Source: Tomocerus qinae | Taxonomy: Eukaryota; Arthropoda; Collembola; Entomobryomorpha; Tomoceridae | DNA: 64,000 nucleotides | Reading direction: 5' to 3' | Assembly: GCA_020055645.1 (NCBI GenBank) | Contig: CM034548.1 | Coordinates: forward strand, 19,406,001 to 19,470,000 | Part shown: positions 12,720 through 24,941 of the stretch, in pieces | How positions within the stretch are numbered: position 1 is the first letter of the stretch | Layout: every line of letters begins with the position of its first letter | Notes under the pieces: generated by a model | What the model was told of the DNA's origin: nothing | What the model saw: the letters and a program-made list of their open reading frames with translations, nothing else | Databases searched by the model: none | Translations under genes and position numbers: made by a program

Positions 12720-13330
12720 TTTAGTTAAGCGGACAGAGCTGCTACTAGAAGAGTGGTTTAACCAGAGATATCTGGAGTGAGTCGGTGGAAGGGGATTCAG
12801 GTCTGAGGGCAAGTAAATGGTTGATAATTAAGAATAAGCAATTGGGTACATTTTGATTAGACGTGTGTTTCGCTCAGCCGCGGCACTTTCCGTGAGAAAT
12901 CAAACAAATTCGGTGATGAGATGAAGCTGGCCATCGATCTTCTTAGTTCCTTGAGTAAAGACAGAGGAAAGTGAAGGAAGACGTGCTCCATTCCATCTTT
13001 CTTTACTTTAGTGTTTAGCACAACACGAAGACAGACAGATCTCTACCTTTCTGCCACTGTTCAGCGTTAAATAGACTTGTCCGTATTCCTCCACTACATT
13101 GCAAAATCTCCGTACAGATTACTCTTCTTTTCCTCCTTCCCCAACCGAACCCTCTCATTTTCACAACTTCTGCTACTCCATCCATTCTATTCTGCTCCTA
13201 TCTACTAACATTATGAGAATACCATGACACAGTTACATTCTTTCCCCAACAATGACTCCTCTCATCTAACTTGCCAACTCACTCAGTAATTTTCTACGTT
13301 CCTAAACTTTCTATACTAGAAAACTAGAAT
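12720..13330. promoter_or_regulatory. G-to-C skew switch near 13.0 kb
   Basis: 12781-12840 has 21 G and 5 C, while 13141-13200 has 3 G and 24 C. The switch is near 12990-13010. A GC-richer patch at 12880-12940 includes CCGCGG and ATCGAT. On the minus strand this patch encodes a 25-codon ATG-to-stop frame (12934 to 12857) starting MASFISSPNLFDF. Its residue mix is protein-like, but it is too short and lacks a donor, so I treat it only as a possible small ORF. Confidence 0.3.
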
Positions 13331-15499
13331 ATTTTAATACATTTAATTGTCACTAGATCAGTTGTAGTACAGAAATTTATAAATGGAGCAATAATTGTGT
13401 ACATAATAATTGTACTTGTTAAATTGATTGCAAAAAGATAATAGAATCTGATAAGAGTTTTTGGGGATTTTAATTTATTGTTCATTAGGACTCAACAACA
13501 TTGTAGTTTTTACCCCTCCCGTTTTTAATTACATGGACAAAGACGCAAGAAGGTCGAGCTACCATTTACGTCACCTTGTTTCTTATCTAGTCAATTAGAA
13601 AAGAGGTGCTCATCTATATCTGTCTATTCTCTATATTGCTTTCATTAGAGAAGATTTCATCCTGAGAAAATAACAACTAGAAGCAAAATACATTTTGTCC
13701 ATAATGCCCCTTGTGCTGCGTGTTTGTAAAAGTTGAAGTTGGGTACAACTAACGAAATAAGGTGGATAATATATATTAAAGTGGAATAGATATATAGATG
13801 ATGTTTACTAGTAGTTGAACTACAAATGAACTATAATATAAAGTAGAAATCTAAGAAGTAGAGCTGTAATAATGAATATATCGGAGGTCTGACCATAGTT
13901 GGTATGTGGGAGAAGCGCATAATAATTTGTGTACTGTAGATAGTGTGGATTTGTAACTGTTGTTGTATAGGCAGACAGAGTTTCGGGAGTGCGTAGGTAC
14001 TTTATCATTGCATCTGTAGGTTTTTGAGTTCCGTTCTGCAATGTTCACCCTAATAAGGTAAGCAACGGAAATCCAGAAGACAGAGAGTGGAGTAGTGAGG
14101 AGAGTGAGTCTGCTTAGTTCTTCGGGGCATGGCAGACTGATGAAAATGTAATTGGGAATTCGGGAATGAAAATTTTCATTCTGGGAGAGCAATTAAGATT
14201 AAGATAGGGAAAAAGACAGAGTTCGTGGAAAAAATCATTGAAGAGAAATTGGAAGTGCCTGCTTCATTTCTCACAAGTTGCACGAGGCAATGGCGAAATG
14301 AATAAATGCTCGAGGCTACTGAAAAAGCTATTGCTATTACTTAATTGGAATTAATTGAAATTTGAACATTTAATTAGGAAAAGACGAGTCGGAAGAAGAA
14401 GACGCAGAACTTGAGTGACTTCTGTTCTAGTTCGAGTACATTTTGTTCTGCCTCGTCCTCACTTGGCATTTTGCATGGCTTGCATTTGCAGTGATCTCTT
14501 TTCTAACAAGAATCGCACGCATTCTAACCAGCACCCGTCCGTTCTTCTATGTCTTCCTTACTTAAATCCTAATAAAACTATACAAATACATGTATACATA
14601 CGCAGACAACGAATGCCATGCAAAAATGACAAGTCGAAAAGAATCTTTCTCCGTTATCCATACTCGTCCTATGTTTTCTATAATATATTATGATTTACTC
14701 TGTTAGGTGAGGTGATCTTAGCTCCTGACTCACTCTTCTTCTGTTTAACGACTACTAAACTAATAGTTGAGTATCAAGTTCACATAGACTGACTACCTTT
14801 ACTTACCCTACCACACGTAATAATGGTAATCACTTTACGTACGTTCTAAGCACCACAACAAGTACAAATGTTTAAAATAACGTCAAATGTACACATAGAT
14901 AGCTACCTACAGTAAAATAGCATGAACAGTACAGAATACATAATATTATGCACATTACACAAAAATGTACCTGAGCAGAGCAACTGAGGCTTGTTTCCGC
15001 AAAGAAGAACATGCAGTTTAGCAGAGCAGGGAAAACATTAGAAAACATTTTAAAGTGCAATTACTACGTATTATTATGGATCAGAACTGAGCTAAATGAA
15101 CGCACAGGCATTTTATAATGCACAGGGTAAATATTATAATCATTACAAAGTAATAATGGGAAGAACCCCAACGCTTTCATGTATGCCTTACAGAAATGCT
15201 TACTAACCTTTTGCATACATAATATCATATTACGTAAGTCACACAAGGCATACATAATCTTGCTACTAATAAACCATTGCAAAATATCATATTAAAATAG
15301 GAAAACGAATATAACATTGGAAACTATAAATTATGCTAAAAGCCTCTCTCCCTATATTTGCCACTGTAAAGAATTTAGTACTTACTGTTATTATACTAAT
15401 GAAGAAAACTAAATAATATAAAAATGTTCGTTTACTTCTGCATTCTTATAGCTACCTATAGTATGGCTGTATTTTAGCTCATAATAAGAATTCTGTATT
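13331..15499. other. AT-rich non-coding stretch
   Basis: No supported gene. A 113-codon minus-strand frame (13851-14192) overlaps another minus-strand frame (13820-14041) in a G/A-rich segment and has no recognisable domain. I see no repeats or RNA genes here. Confidence 0.45.
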
Positions 15500-16089
15500 T
15501 ATTGTAAAATTGAGGAAATATTAGGAAGTAGAGTAGAGAGAAGATGAAACTGATAGGGAGTGAGATAATGATGAGGGATGGGGATTGTGTATTTATCGGA
15601 ATGATCTGTGGATGGCTTGAGATTGTCCACGAGCGAAGGAAGGAGAAGGAAGGATGTGTCGGATGATATGTGTCCACACAGAAAGGGTCGCTAACTGGCG
15701 ATGCATCTCTTGGAAGCACGCTAATCCGTGTGTATAGATAGAGTGTGCAAAAGACGAGTTGTTGGAGTGTTGGCAGAAAATAAGGTAGATAATAATATAA
15801 GGACATAGGTAGCCTGCTAATGGATATGATATTATGATGATGATGATGATGATGAGGATGGAGCCGTGGTCATATGTAATAAGCAGAAAGGATATTGCCT
15901 CATTCAGACAGAGACAGGTAGCAGGAGAAGCCACCATGATGATTGAGATTGCCCACCTATCGCAATTTTCATTTCCACCCTCTCCACACTTTGTCACATA
16001 GGAGGATGGCAATGGACCAATGGTGAGGTGAGGCAATCTCTCATCTCCTACCAAAGTACACTGAACTTGTCTTCATTCTCATTTTGCAG
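15500..16089. promoter_or_regulatory. G-rich arm and switch point near 16.0 kb
   Basis: 15601-15660 has 23 G and 7 C. Composition turns C-rich near 15960-16030 (16081-16140 has 6 G and 15 C). The 153-codon minus-strand frame at 15593-16054 runs along the purine-rich arm, contains an (I)n tract from the GAT repeat and overlaps another minus frame, so I take it as a composition artefact. The stretch just before 16090 is pyrimidine-rich and ends TTTTGCAG, a good acceptor. Confidence 0.35.
15834..15855 (+). repeat. (GAT)n microsatellite
   Basis: An uninterrupted ATG/GAT trinucleotide run of about seven units. Confidence 0.9.
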
Positions 16090-16213
16090 AATAAATCATT
16101 CACCACAAGATATGATCATCCCACTTCTTCACGCAGATTATACCCATAACATCACCTCTCGTCCAGCTGACTCTATCTACTCCGATGAAATCAAAGGCAA
16201 TCCAATCTACTAA
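16090..16213 (+). CDS. Candidate terminal coding exon
   Basis: A pyrimidine tract ending TTTTGCAG (AG at 16088-16089) precedes an open segment that begins at the third base of a codon. It runs 40 codons to TAA at 16211-16213. The peptide is polar and mixed rather than low-complexity: it contains PQDMIIPLLHADYTH and ends RPADSIYSDEIKGNPIY. Third codon positions are mostly C or T, as in many coding regions, but the whole arm is pyrimidine-rich, so this is weak support. The other two plus frames are closed. I do not recognise the sequence and find no clear upstream exon or nearby AATAAA. It could be the C-terminal tail of an unknown protein or chance. Confidence 0.22.
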
Positions 16214-16291
16214 ACCAAATGCTCACTAATATCAACTATAAATCTTGGCCATTGTGTACTTAAACCTTTACTTTATGCACACAATCCACTC

Positions 16292-16317
16292 CTAGTAACT
16301 AAGTCTAGTAACTAAGT
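16292..16317 (+). repeat. 13-base direct duplication
   Basis: CTAGTAACTAAGT occurs twice head to tail without a mismatch. Confidence 0.9.
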
Positions 16318-16476
16318 CCACTTGCACTTATTATTACCATATCACATCATGCATATTATTATTGCTATTAGTTGTGTATAGCTCTACCTTTATTAGCCAT
16401 TAGCTGAGAACCATTAGCAAAGCTCATTGTGTAGCATTCCAACAATAAGAAGTTCTATGAGCCTTAACTATTATGT

Positions 16477-16923
16477 ATGTCTTGCTATAAGATCGTAAAT
16501 TGTAACTTCATCGTCTTCGCTGTGCCATGCCATTCCAAATCATCCTTTTTCTTACGTAGTTACCAAAGGAAGCATCCGTCCGTCGTCTTGGTCGCTCAAC
16601 GCAACGTTCGCATTCGAATTCCCATAGCTCAACTATACATATCCATTATAGACGGTTACGGTACAGTACTAACCAACATATTATGCGAACTCTTAAAAAA
16701 ACGTACACGTTATCATGAGACAGCATGCTCGGAACAGAACAGTAGCAATGTTATGCTACTACTAACACGTAGTCGTAGTGCTATAAGACGACACTCTTCC
16801 AGTCTAAAAACTTCTGAGGAAAAAGAAGCTTTTCTCTGTCTCCAGTCAGCCAAAACAGGATATAGTTTATACATTACGCTATGCAAGAAAGTATTTAAGT
16901 ACTATTGCAGCAAAATGTACTGA
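16477..16923 (+). CDS. Open frame of 148 codons, unknown
   Basis: This frame runs from ATG at 16477 to TGA at 16921-16923 in sequence that is neither strongly purine- nor pyrimidine-biased. With about 0.07 stops per codon (my estimate from the base composition), a run this long is expected about 0.2 times in the six frames of the window, so it is mildly unusual. The product would be basic and mixed, with a hydrophobic start, a central RIRIPIAQLYISIIDGYG segment and a Ser/Lys/Glu-rich part near residue 110. I see no known motif, signal peptide or membrane segment. GCCATGCCAT lies at its 5' end (16524-16533). It could be a lineage-specific small gene, part of a 3' UTR after 16213, or chance. 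Confidence 0.15.
   Translation: MSCYKIVNCNFIVFAVPCHSKSSFFLRSYQRKHPSVVLVAQRNVRIRIPIAQLYISIIDGYGTVLTNILCELLKKRTRYHETACSEQNSSNVMLLLTRSRSAIRRHSSSLKTSEEKEAFLCLQSAKTGYSLYITLCKKVFKYYCSKMY
16524..16533 (+). promoter_or_regulatory. GCCATGCCAT copy 1
   Basis: A perfect doubled GCCAT word. GCCAT is the core bound by Pho/YY1 zinc-finger proteins. It lies inside the 148-codon frame. Confidence 0.3.
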
Positions 16924-19656
16924 GTGAGTGGGGCTACTCATAGTCAAGTCATCTCAATCTCAACTAGACTTGACTCGACTTCACTCAACTCGACTTTCAA
17001 CCGCACCACAAAATCCCCGACTAAATCCTAAATTTATTATATTTGCAGGATTTCTTTCCAAATTTTTCACCGGATTAAAATACTTACCTATGAAGGATAT
17101 AAACTCCTTTCCTCTCCACTGCTCCACTATCTTTTTTTCCTTCCCATCTTACCATATAATAAATATTATCTTTGGATAGTCTCTCTGATTCTAACTGATT
17201 GTACTTGGTCTACCTATGATGTTGCTAATGTTCCACTCCTTCAGTCCACTGCATAAAAATTCGAAAAATAGTCTCATACTTTATGAAGGAATTGCGTGAT
17301 CGTAAGATTGTTTTCTGTCTACCCAACTTGCTGCATTTCGTTTTCTATCCACGAACTAGCATGATAGGAACAAATGCATACAAACCCTTATAGAAGTGTC
17401 TCACCCTTTTAATTATAATACTTGCATTGGGGACCGGCTCCTTGGATAACAATAGATCTAAATGCTCATACTCAATATAACTTATAAACTCAGGCTTTAT
17501 ATCAACTACCAGTTCCATGTTCAATTTTCTTCTCCTCTCCATCTGGATGCTTCTTTTTACTTGTACCTACACACAATCAGCAGTCGGCAGCTTTTTTTAC
17601 CACATTTCACAGCACACAACCACACGTTTTGAACCACATTGTTGTAAATGGAATACTTATGGTCCCATACATTATACTCACTGTGTATCCCTACTACTAC
17701 AATGTCCAGACTAAACGTTTCATCCTAATGCTTTTTTACAAACAAAAACTATTTATCCCTAATTGATTGTTTTACTTTACCAAAGGAGCTATAGAGTAAA
17801 ATCTTTCTACTCAATTATTACATAATACCTTTACTTAACAAATATTCAACGGGATAAAGAATTTTGTGCATAAATTGCATTTAATCAAGAAATATGCGAA
17901 TCTTTTCATATGCGGACTTGCTAAAACACTTCTCCAATATCGTTTGACCAACAGTGTGAATACTAATAATAGCTACTTTAAAACAGTAAAAATGAAATTC
18001 TGATTTATATATATATGCATATGAAAGGTATTATGTACATTTCTCATGGAACTCTGACTATTTTTCATTTGTTGCCTAATCAAATTAGACATTTTAAAAA
18101 CTGGTCAACACTCAATTTTGTTTTATCAAGAGGTTGAAGGGATTTGAGTTTGAAAGAAACTCGAAAAGTGTTCATAGGCATGAAAAGGTATTTATCGCAG
18201 TTGTAGTGCGATAATTCTTGAAAACAATCAACACCCATAAAGGTGGAGGCAAACACAGAATTGCTCTTTTATCAGCGTGAGTTGTAAATACTTGTTGGAA
18301 ACCAGACAGGTCAGAATTGGATTGTGTGTTAAGTTAGAGGGGTTTCATTTCTGTAAATGCAAGACATTATTGTGTATTCAGAGCAAGTATTTCAGATGCG
18401 GAATATGTAATTTGGATATGCACTGATTTATTATAATTCGATTGAATTATGAAGCAAGGAGTTTATAAGTAGGAAAGAAGGTCTGTTGCAAATAGGTATG
18501 TAGTTTAATAATTATTGTAGCGTTAATTAATGGTGACTGTTTTAGGTGGATTGGTATGGCGTCTAGTTGTAGTAGTGGCTAGTAAAATGGAGGTTGTTGG
18601 ATGGTAGAATTTATTCAGAGTGAGTTAGCTGTGTACGGGGTTTGGCATTGTCTGTAGTGTTGAAGGCTATTGTCTCCCTTTCAAAAATGTATTAGGAGAA
18701 GAGAAGCGGAAGTCATGAGTAGAACTCTTGCGCATTGATTTCCCTAAAATTCATTCTGAAATCCAAAGGTAAATTATGCATTGGAATCCGTGTAGCCTGC
18801 TTGGTACTACGTTATGTGCATGCCGTTTAGTTTATTCAGTGTAATAAACATTGAGATTGGAAGTACACCTTCATTATCTCGTTGCGTAGCGAAAGGCACA
18901 GCTTGGCTGGCTGACTGTGCTAACCAAAGCATATACACGATGTGATGAAAAATTAAAATATAGGTAATAACTTCATGCAAGACTATTATTTGGCACCAAA
19001 CTAACGTAGCCTGACAAAAGAAAAATACATTTTAATGTATCTGGGACTACGACTTGTGATTACTAATACTCATAACATTATAGCAGTGTACATGCATGGC
19101 AATTCAATATTTCTTGAGAGTGAGGAAAAATGTAATGCAAATGAGCAAGTAGAGGAGATTGTACATTACTCTACAGTTACGTTAAGTACTGTATTAAGAG
19201 CAACTTGCATGAAATGTCATACGAAAAAGTCAAATGGAGACTAATACATACATAATAGGTATCTATACAATCTGCATGTATTTAGTCTCATGTAGTCTGT
19301 GAAATTCTGTGTGTAAAGGTACAAATCCCACAGACTTAGGAGCGACTAGCACGTTTACAGCAAAACTAAAGTAAAACACGAGGAACTAAAAGGCAAATGC
19401 TATCCATATTTCCTTTCATCTAGCGTAGACATTTATATGGAGAGCTAGCTACCTAATTGGATAGTTAGCCAACTAAGTTATCCATTATGTGTACTACTTA
19501 CGATAACTTACTTTCTCATTATCATATCATCCGAGTCGGATCCAAATCCCTAAACTTTACATATTAGATTCTCTCTACTGTCTGTGAGGCAGTCATTTGC
19601 CAACATACCTACATGCATGTACTAAATGTACTTACTTTAGACTAACAAGAATAGGA
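16924..19656. other. AT-rich non-coding stretch
   Basis: The first 100 bases after 16923 hold ACTCGACTT-like short repeats. The rest is plain AT-rich sequence with a mildly G-rich plus strand around 18.1-18.75 kb. ATACTTACCTA at about 17080 resembles the first bases of U1 snRNA but does not continue. No gene is supported. Confidence 0.5.
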
Positions 19657-19729
19657 CTACATAGAATACTTTTAGGGTCTACATAGAATACTTTTAGGGT
19701 CTACATAGAATACTTTTAGGGTCTACATA
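19657..19729 (+). repeat. Three perfect 22-base tandem copies
   Basis: The unit starts CTACATAGAATACTTTT and ends AGGGT. Perfect copies lie at 19657-19678, 19679-19700 and 19701-19722, followed by a 7-base partial copy. Perfect identity points to a recent expansion. Confidence 0.95.
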
Positions 19730-22700
19730 TTTAGGAAAAACGAGGAATACTTACGTTTATAAGCATCCACATGCTCATAATATTACATGTCAAATGTATA
19801 GGCCTTTACCATGTAGAGACATTCTTTCATCCTTAAAATATTCTTATGTGTTTCCTCAAACAAAGCCTAAGGTAAATTACTTCTTACGTTGATAGAGCAG
19901 GTATGTGGTGTGGTTTGTTACGTATGCAAGAATTGCTAACTTCACTAGAGTCATTTCTAAAAATTTCAACAGCCTTAAATAATAGTCCTCTTAAAGCCCC
20001 ACAGAGATAGAAAATATTACGCATAATTATAAGTAGCTACTATGTATCTACATGGTAGTTAATTTTCTTATGGGGTGACTGTTTTCCTAAAGCACTTTGA
20101 TCCCATTATAGATAAATTCAGCTTTCCGTGGAGCAGATTTGCAAATAAAAACTATGTATAATATTAAGTGAGTTGAATACATTTGCCCAAACCAGTAGAT
20201 TAACATTACAGTGATGTAGCATAATAATAACTGTACTTAGGTGGCCCAAACTAAATTAGTATGCAATTTTCCATAACTCGGAATTATTGCTGTTTGACTT
20301 TATAGAAAAATATACGGACGAGAATATTATGTATGTACAGCATTAGTAAAAAATAATTAAGTGGTGTGGTGTTGTGTGGTGGTTGGTGGGTGCAGACCAG
20401 ATTGCTGATTACATGAAGCTACTAAATACTTTTATACACGCGTTAAAACTCCAACTACTTAATTGCACTTACCATTCCTAACTACCACACCAACAACATT
20501 TTCTTAATTCACCATATAGGTACCCATTGATTACATCCAACCTACCTGCCTGCCTACCTAGGTTGGGATACTACTATCTTCCATACTACTTACCTACTCC
20601 CTATAAAACAATAAAGATAGAAGAATAGCAAAGCAAGGACGGCCTCAAAAAACCAAAGGCAAAAGGTAACAAAAGCCACTTAACTTTACATTATTATCAT
20701 CTCATTCGACAATACTGTACTGCTAACAGGACCACAACAACTAGAAAAGCCATCAAGACATGAATCTTGGGATGACTTATTATAAGTTGTTGATGGTGAT
20801 GGTGATCCAGTTAATAATAATAAGCACTGGAAACCTGTGATGCTAATCGATTTACTCAAGCAGACTCAAGCCACTTATCACGACACCATCCATCCTCTCT
20901 CTCTATAACCTTATTGAACAACTAAACGAGCTTTTCCTCTCCGTCCCTGCCACATCAGTAGTATATAGTAGCACACTCATTAAAATAGTTACTCCTATAT
21001 CCCACACTACTATACTATAAGTTATTACTACTACTACTACTCTGATTGTGTTAAGACAGCATCACAATTGCACTTAATTGTGTATTTATAAGGGTGCAAT
21101 ATGTACGCAATTATTCTTCCATTTATTTAGTGTTAGAGGATACTCAAATCTTTTAATCTAGGTAAAATAAAAATTGCAATAAGTGTTTACAAGGAATTTT
21201 TCGCAAAGTTGAATGTATACTTTATGTGTTGCTCAATGAGCACAGTATGTCCACCTTCCATGCATGCAAATATCAATAACTGTCATCATTCTCATAAGTA
21301 ACACAGTCAGTGTAAATCCAGAAAACAAGTTGATGGTGGATTTCAAAATTTTTCAACTTAAACGTGTCTACTAATGTCTAGATTATTGGATTACCTATGC
21401 TAAATGACAACTACATAGATCCAACCCACTTCAAATTATTCTAACTATGTCTTTTATATACGAAAAATAAAATAGTAGCCATAACTAACATTAACCACTT
21501 TCAAATTATACACATTTGTTATAGTCTTTTAAGTTTCTAATACTGTATATGCGAATAGTACTTTATAGTATGTATCAAATTACATATAGCATCTGGAGAT
21601 TGTTGTAAATTAAAAAAAGACTACTATAGGCTAATAAATACGGTATCAGGATTAAAATTTAATTTTGTCACTCACTGCGATTACAAGAAGGTTTTAAATT
21701 AGCTCTTTGGCGTATTAAAGAACGACGAGGAAAAGTGAAGCCATGCCTATCATGCAATTTCTTAAAAGGATGCTGTAATTTGACAATTATTTTTTCCCAG
21801 AATGACTACGCAAACGAAATTGTGTGATATATTATTTATATCCTGATAAGTTGTAGTGGGGTACCCGTATTGAACTATAGTAGGCACTAGGAAATGACAA
21901 AAATATAAGAAATGCATTTACAGAGCCGTTTCTGAGAAAATACTAATAGGACTTGTATTTATAGGATGAGACTATAATAATATATTTTGCGACACTAAAA
22001 GAAATTGGTAGTACATAGATCGATAAAAGAATATTATTCTGCTGAGAGATTTTGTTTCCCGATTGAAGATGTTTCATAGTCAGAGAGATAACGTGAGATC
22101 GGTCATAAAAAGAAACAGGAAACCATGGAATGTAGTAGTATGCACTATATATTTGAAGGCTGTGAGCCATTAGTAAGCAGTGGAGTAGAGACGAGAGATA
22201 CGAGATTGGAGCTTCAACTTTACTCTTTCTTTGAAACATTCGTTCAGTTTCTCTCTATTTCTGCACATTCATGCAATATAGAACAACAACATGGAATGCT
22301 CTTTTTTTCTTTCTCCGATCGAAGAAGGAAGCCAAGTAAAGCACAAAGCGAGATTTGTCCAACTGACGACATTAGAGCATAGAAGTTCTTGCTGCTGGTA
22401 AAATGTATCTCCTATGATCATAATAACGTCGTGTTTCGTAAAAGGACTATTTGTGCATTACTGAGCATTGCAGTTCACAACAATCATTGAAGAAATGGAG
22501 AACGGCAATGCAAACAGACTCCTATAGACGCACTCAGGACAGAAGCAGACGATATTTTTGAAATATATTGGATTTCTACAAATGAATGTGCACAGAAGAA
22601 TGCGAGCTTTAGGAAACGGGCTGATGGGGCTCTTTTGCACACATTATACTAACGTACTCCTTCTTACGCCTCCGTAGATAGAGATACCTACTCTCCTCCA

Positions 22701-23799
22701 CATACCAATACCTAAACACAGACTACTATGCTCAAATCTTACCGTTGGATGAGCATTCAACTCGAAATCTTTCGTTTCCGTAGCTCTATGAGCCTTAATG
22801 TTTTTCTTAACTACACTACAGGACAGAGGAGGAGAGGATCCATGTACCTAATGCATACAGCCTGCCACTCCTTAACTTAACATCTTTTAACATTCTGTCT
22901 CTTTCTCTACAAAACACAACAAGGTGTACGCTCAAGATAGATGCGTATATCTAAAGTATTCCTATATTATTTCAACCCAACAACAGGAGATCCAACTAAA
23001 CTTACATTCTACATACTACACGTACACACGGGTTAAGACCATTCGCTTTGGCCCATCTTTACATCCACCATACATTAACCACCATCTACGAATCAACGGC
23101 CCTTAACATTGGTTTTTCGAATGAGATCTCTGCTGAATCTATACGTCATTATATTCTGCAAGGAAAAATTGCTCTACAGAGGGATGAATTTTCATACTTC
23201 CGAGAATGCGACAAATATTTTTAATACGTCCTCAAGATTTATTTATTTTTATCTACAACGCAATTTTAATGACCAAGAAATAATTTGCTACATACTGATG
23301 ATTGGGTGTCTCGATTTTAACTAGTTTAACAAGTTTTCGCAAAAACTAGTCAAAATTATACTTAAAATATGTCAATGGGGCAATGCAAGGAAAACTTTTT
23401 ACCGCATTTTTTAGATTTTTTTTCTGGGCTTGTATTTGGTGAACTCAAATAGAGAGAAAACTATTGAAATGCCTGCTGGGAAATCATGATTAATCTATTG
23501 AAACACGTAAAATGACATTTTAAATTTATGTACTGATAGCATGTTATTTGAATGGGTAAAAGTGGTTTCCTAAGTGAGAGAGACGGATTATGCATTGCAA
23601 AAATTATAAACTTTAAAAGATATGCCAGGACTAAATTTATGGTGGAATGAAAGACGTTTGTACTGCAGTGGAGTTTTTGATAGTAGAAAAGTTGAAAAAA
23701 ATAGAAATAATCAAGATCTTGACCTAACCAACTGTAAAACTTAAAAATGAGTTATTAGTTAAAGTTTCAAAGTTTAAAGTGAGCTGAAACTTTATTTCT
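19730..23799. other. AT-rich non-coding stretch
   Basis: No supported gene in 4 kb. A short G/T-rich strand (20361-20400, TGGTGTGGTG-like) is the only local oddity. Plus frame 22125-22382 (85 codons) has a protein-like end but no recognisable domain and no splice sites I can defend. Everything else looks like unselected AT-rich DNA. Confidence 0.5.
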
Positions 23800-24083
23800 T
23801 GTATTTCATGCTTCAGGCTTTTAGATTTTAAGCTATATTGGAAGTGGTTTTCATTAGAGTATAGATAGAGGCTTATTAGAGTTTAACATGAATAGGCTAG
23901 GTAGTATTTGAAGGTGCAGTGATTAATAAAAAATATAGTAGGGAGAAGTTTTTTCATGAAAGCAGTCCAATATTGACAAAGTGAAGCAAGTGATTTGATC
24001 TCGAATAAGTAGTTTAAAAATGTATAAGGTTATACATTGCGAAGTTTACACAGGGTCGACTGTTATCTGTAGGTAGACTGCAA

Positions 24084-24941
24084 TTATTTACTTTTAGTGC
24101 TAGATTGAGTGGAGGAGTTGGTGGTCAGAGTAAAGTAGTCATGTCCCCTATACGATACAATGGAGGGTTTATTGTGTAATAGAAGGTGTATTTTAAAGGG
24201 GAAATGAAAATTCATGATAAGAGTTGCGGAGAAAATTGAATAGAATCGGAAGGAGGAGAAATGATCCGTGGAGGAGAAAAAGTGAAATGTCATAAATTTG
24301 TAATAAAGGTGAAAGAAGAAGAATTCATTCTGGGTGTGTTGTGTTATGTTGACTGTAGGTACGCATAGAAGAGAGCGGGCCGTTTGTTCGGTATTGTTAG
24401 AAAAATAGAGGAAATAGTTGTTGGAGAAGTGAGGATCGGGAGGAGAAAGAGGAAAGCCATCAAAGTAGAGCGTATTATTTGGTAAAAGTAGACAAGAGGC
24501 GTAATGATTTGAGTATCGAGCTCTTTGGTGGTACATAACGTTGGAAGTTGTTCTTAAGTTTCTACACATACCATTATACATAGTGGAAATAAAGAGGAGG
24601 AAAGCGAATTGGGTAGTTGACAGTGGGTTGTGAGGAGGTAGCGTAAAATAAAGCGTTGTTCGGAAGGAGTCTGAAGCACATCGTGGAGGAGTCATGGTAT
24701 ATATGCAAAGTATATGACAGAAAATAATATGAGATCGTTTGGGGACGATTGGGAATTTTGAGTATAGTAAAGTAAGCTCGACTTGTGCAAAATATGACGT
24801 CAAGTGAAGAGAAAAAGCTAAATTTATAAATAGAGAGATATAGATAGAAATATATAAAGCGGAGAGAAAGAAGAAAGAGGAAGGCAAACATAAAGCACGA
24901 GAAAAATTGGAAAGCTCCAACAGTCTAATGAAATGATACAT
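24084..24941 (-). CDS. Longest open frame (285 codons), probably composition artefact
   Basis: The minus strand is open from ATG at 24941 to 24084 with no internal stop. The product is rich in Ser, Phe, Leu, Tyr, Thr and His, with hydrophobic runs near residues 20-50 and no motif I recognise. It lies exactly in the G/A-rich plus-strand arm left of the 24.94 kb switch (24841-24900 has 16 G and 5 C). A pyrimidine-rich strand is poor in all three stops. A second minus frame (24574-24891, 105 codons) overlaps it out of phase, which supports a bias explanation. The length still exceeds what the bias alone readily gives by my rough estimate, so a fast-evolving membrane-type protein is not excluded. 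No splice sites, upstream promoter word or poly(A) signal were assigned. Confidence 0.15.
   Translation of the reverse strand: MYHFIRLLELSNFSRALCLPSSFFFLSALYISIYISLFINLAFSLHLTSYFAQVELTLLYSKFPIVPKRSHIIFCHILCIYTMTPPRCASDSFRTTLYFTLPPHNPLSTTQFAFLLFISTMYNGMCRNLRTTSNVMYHQRARYSNHYASCLLLPNNTLYFDGFPLSPPDPHFSNNYFLYFSNNTEQTARSLLCVPTVNITQHTQNEFFFFHLYYKFMTFHFFSSTDHFSSFRFYSIFSATLIMNFHFPFKIHLLLHNKPSIVSYRGHDYFTLTTNSSTQSSTKSK

Noticed and set aside
15593..16054. 153-codon minus frame
   Set aside because: It lies on the pyrimidine-rich strand of a skew arm, contains an isoleucine run encoded by the GAT repeat and overlaps another minus frame.
17080..17100. ATACTTACCTA resembling the U1 snRNA 5' end
   Set aside because: The match stops after ten bases. 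It is a splice-donor-like complement with no snRNA body.
19657..19729. Possible CRISPR array
   Set aside because: The 22-base units are directly adjacent with no spacers, and the DNA is eukaryotic in character.
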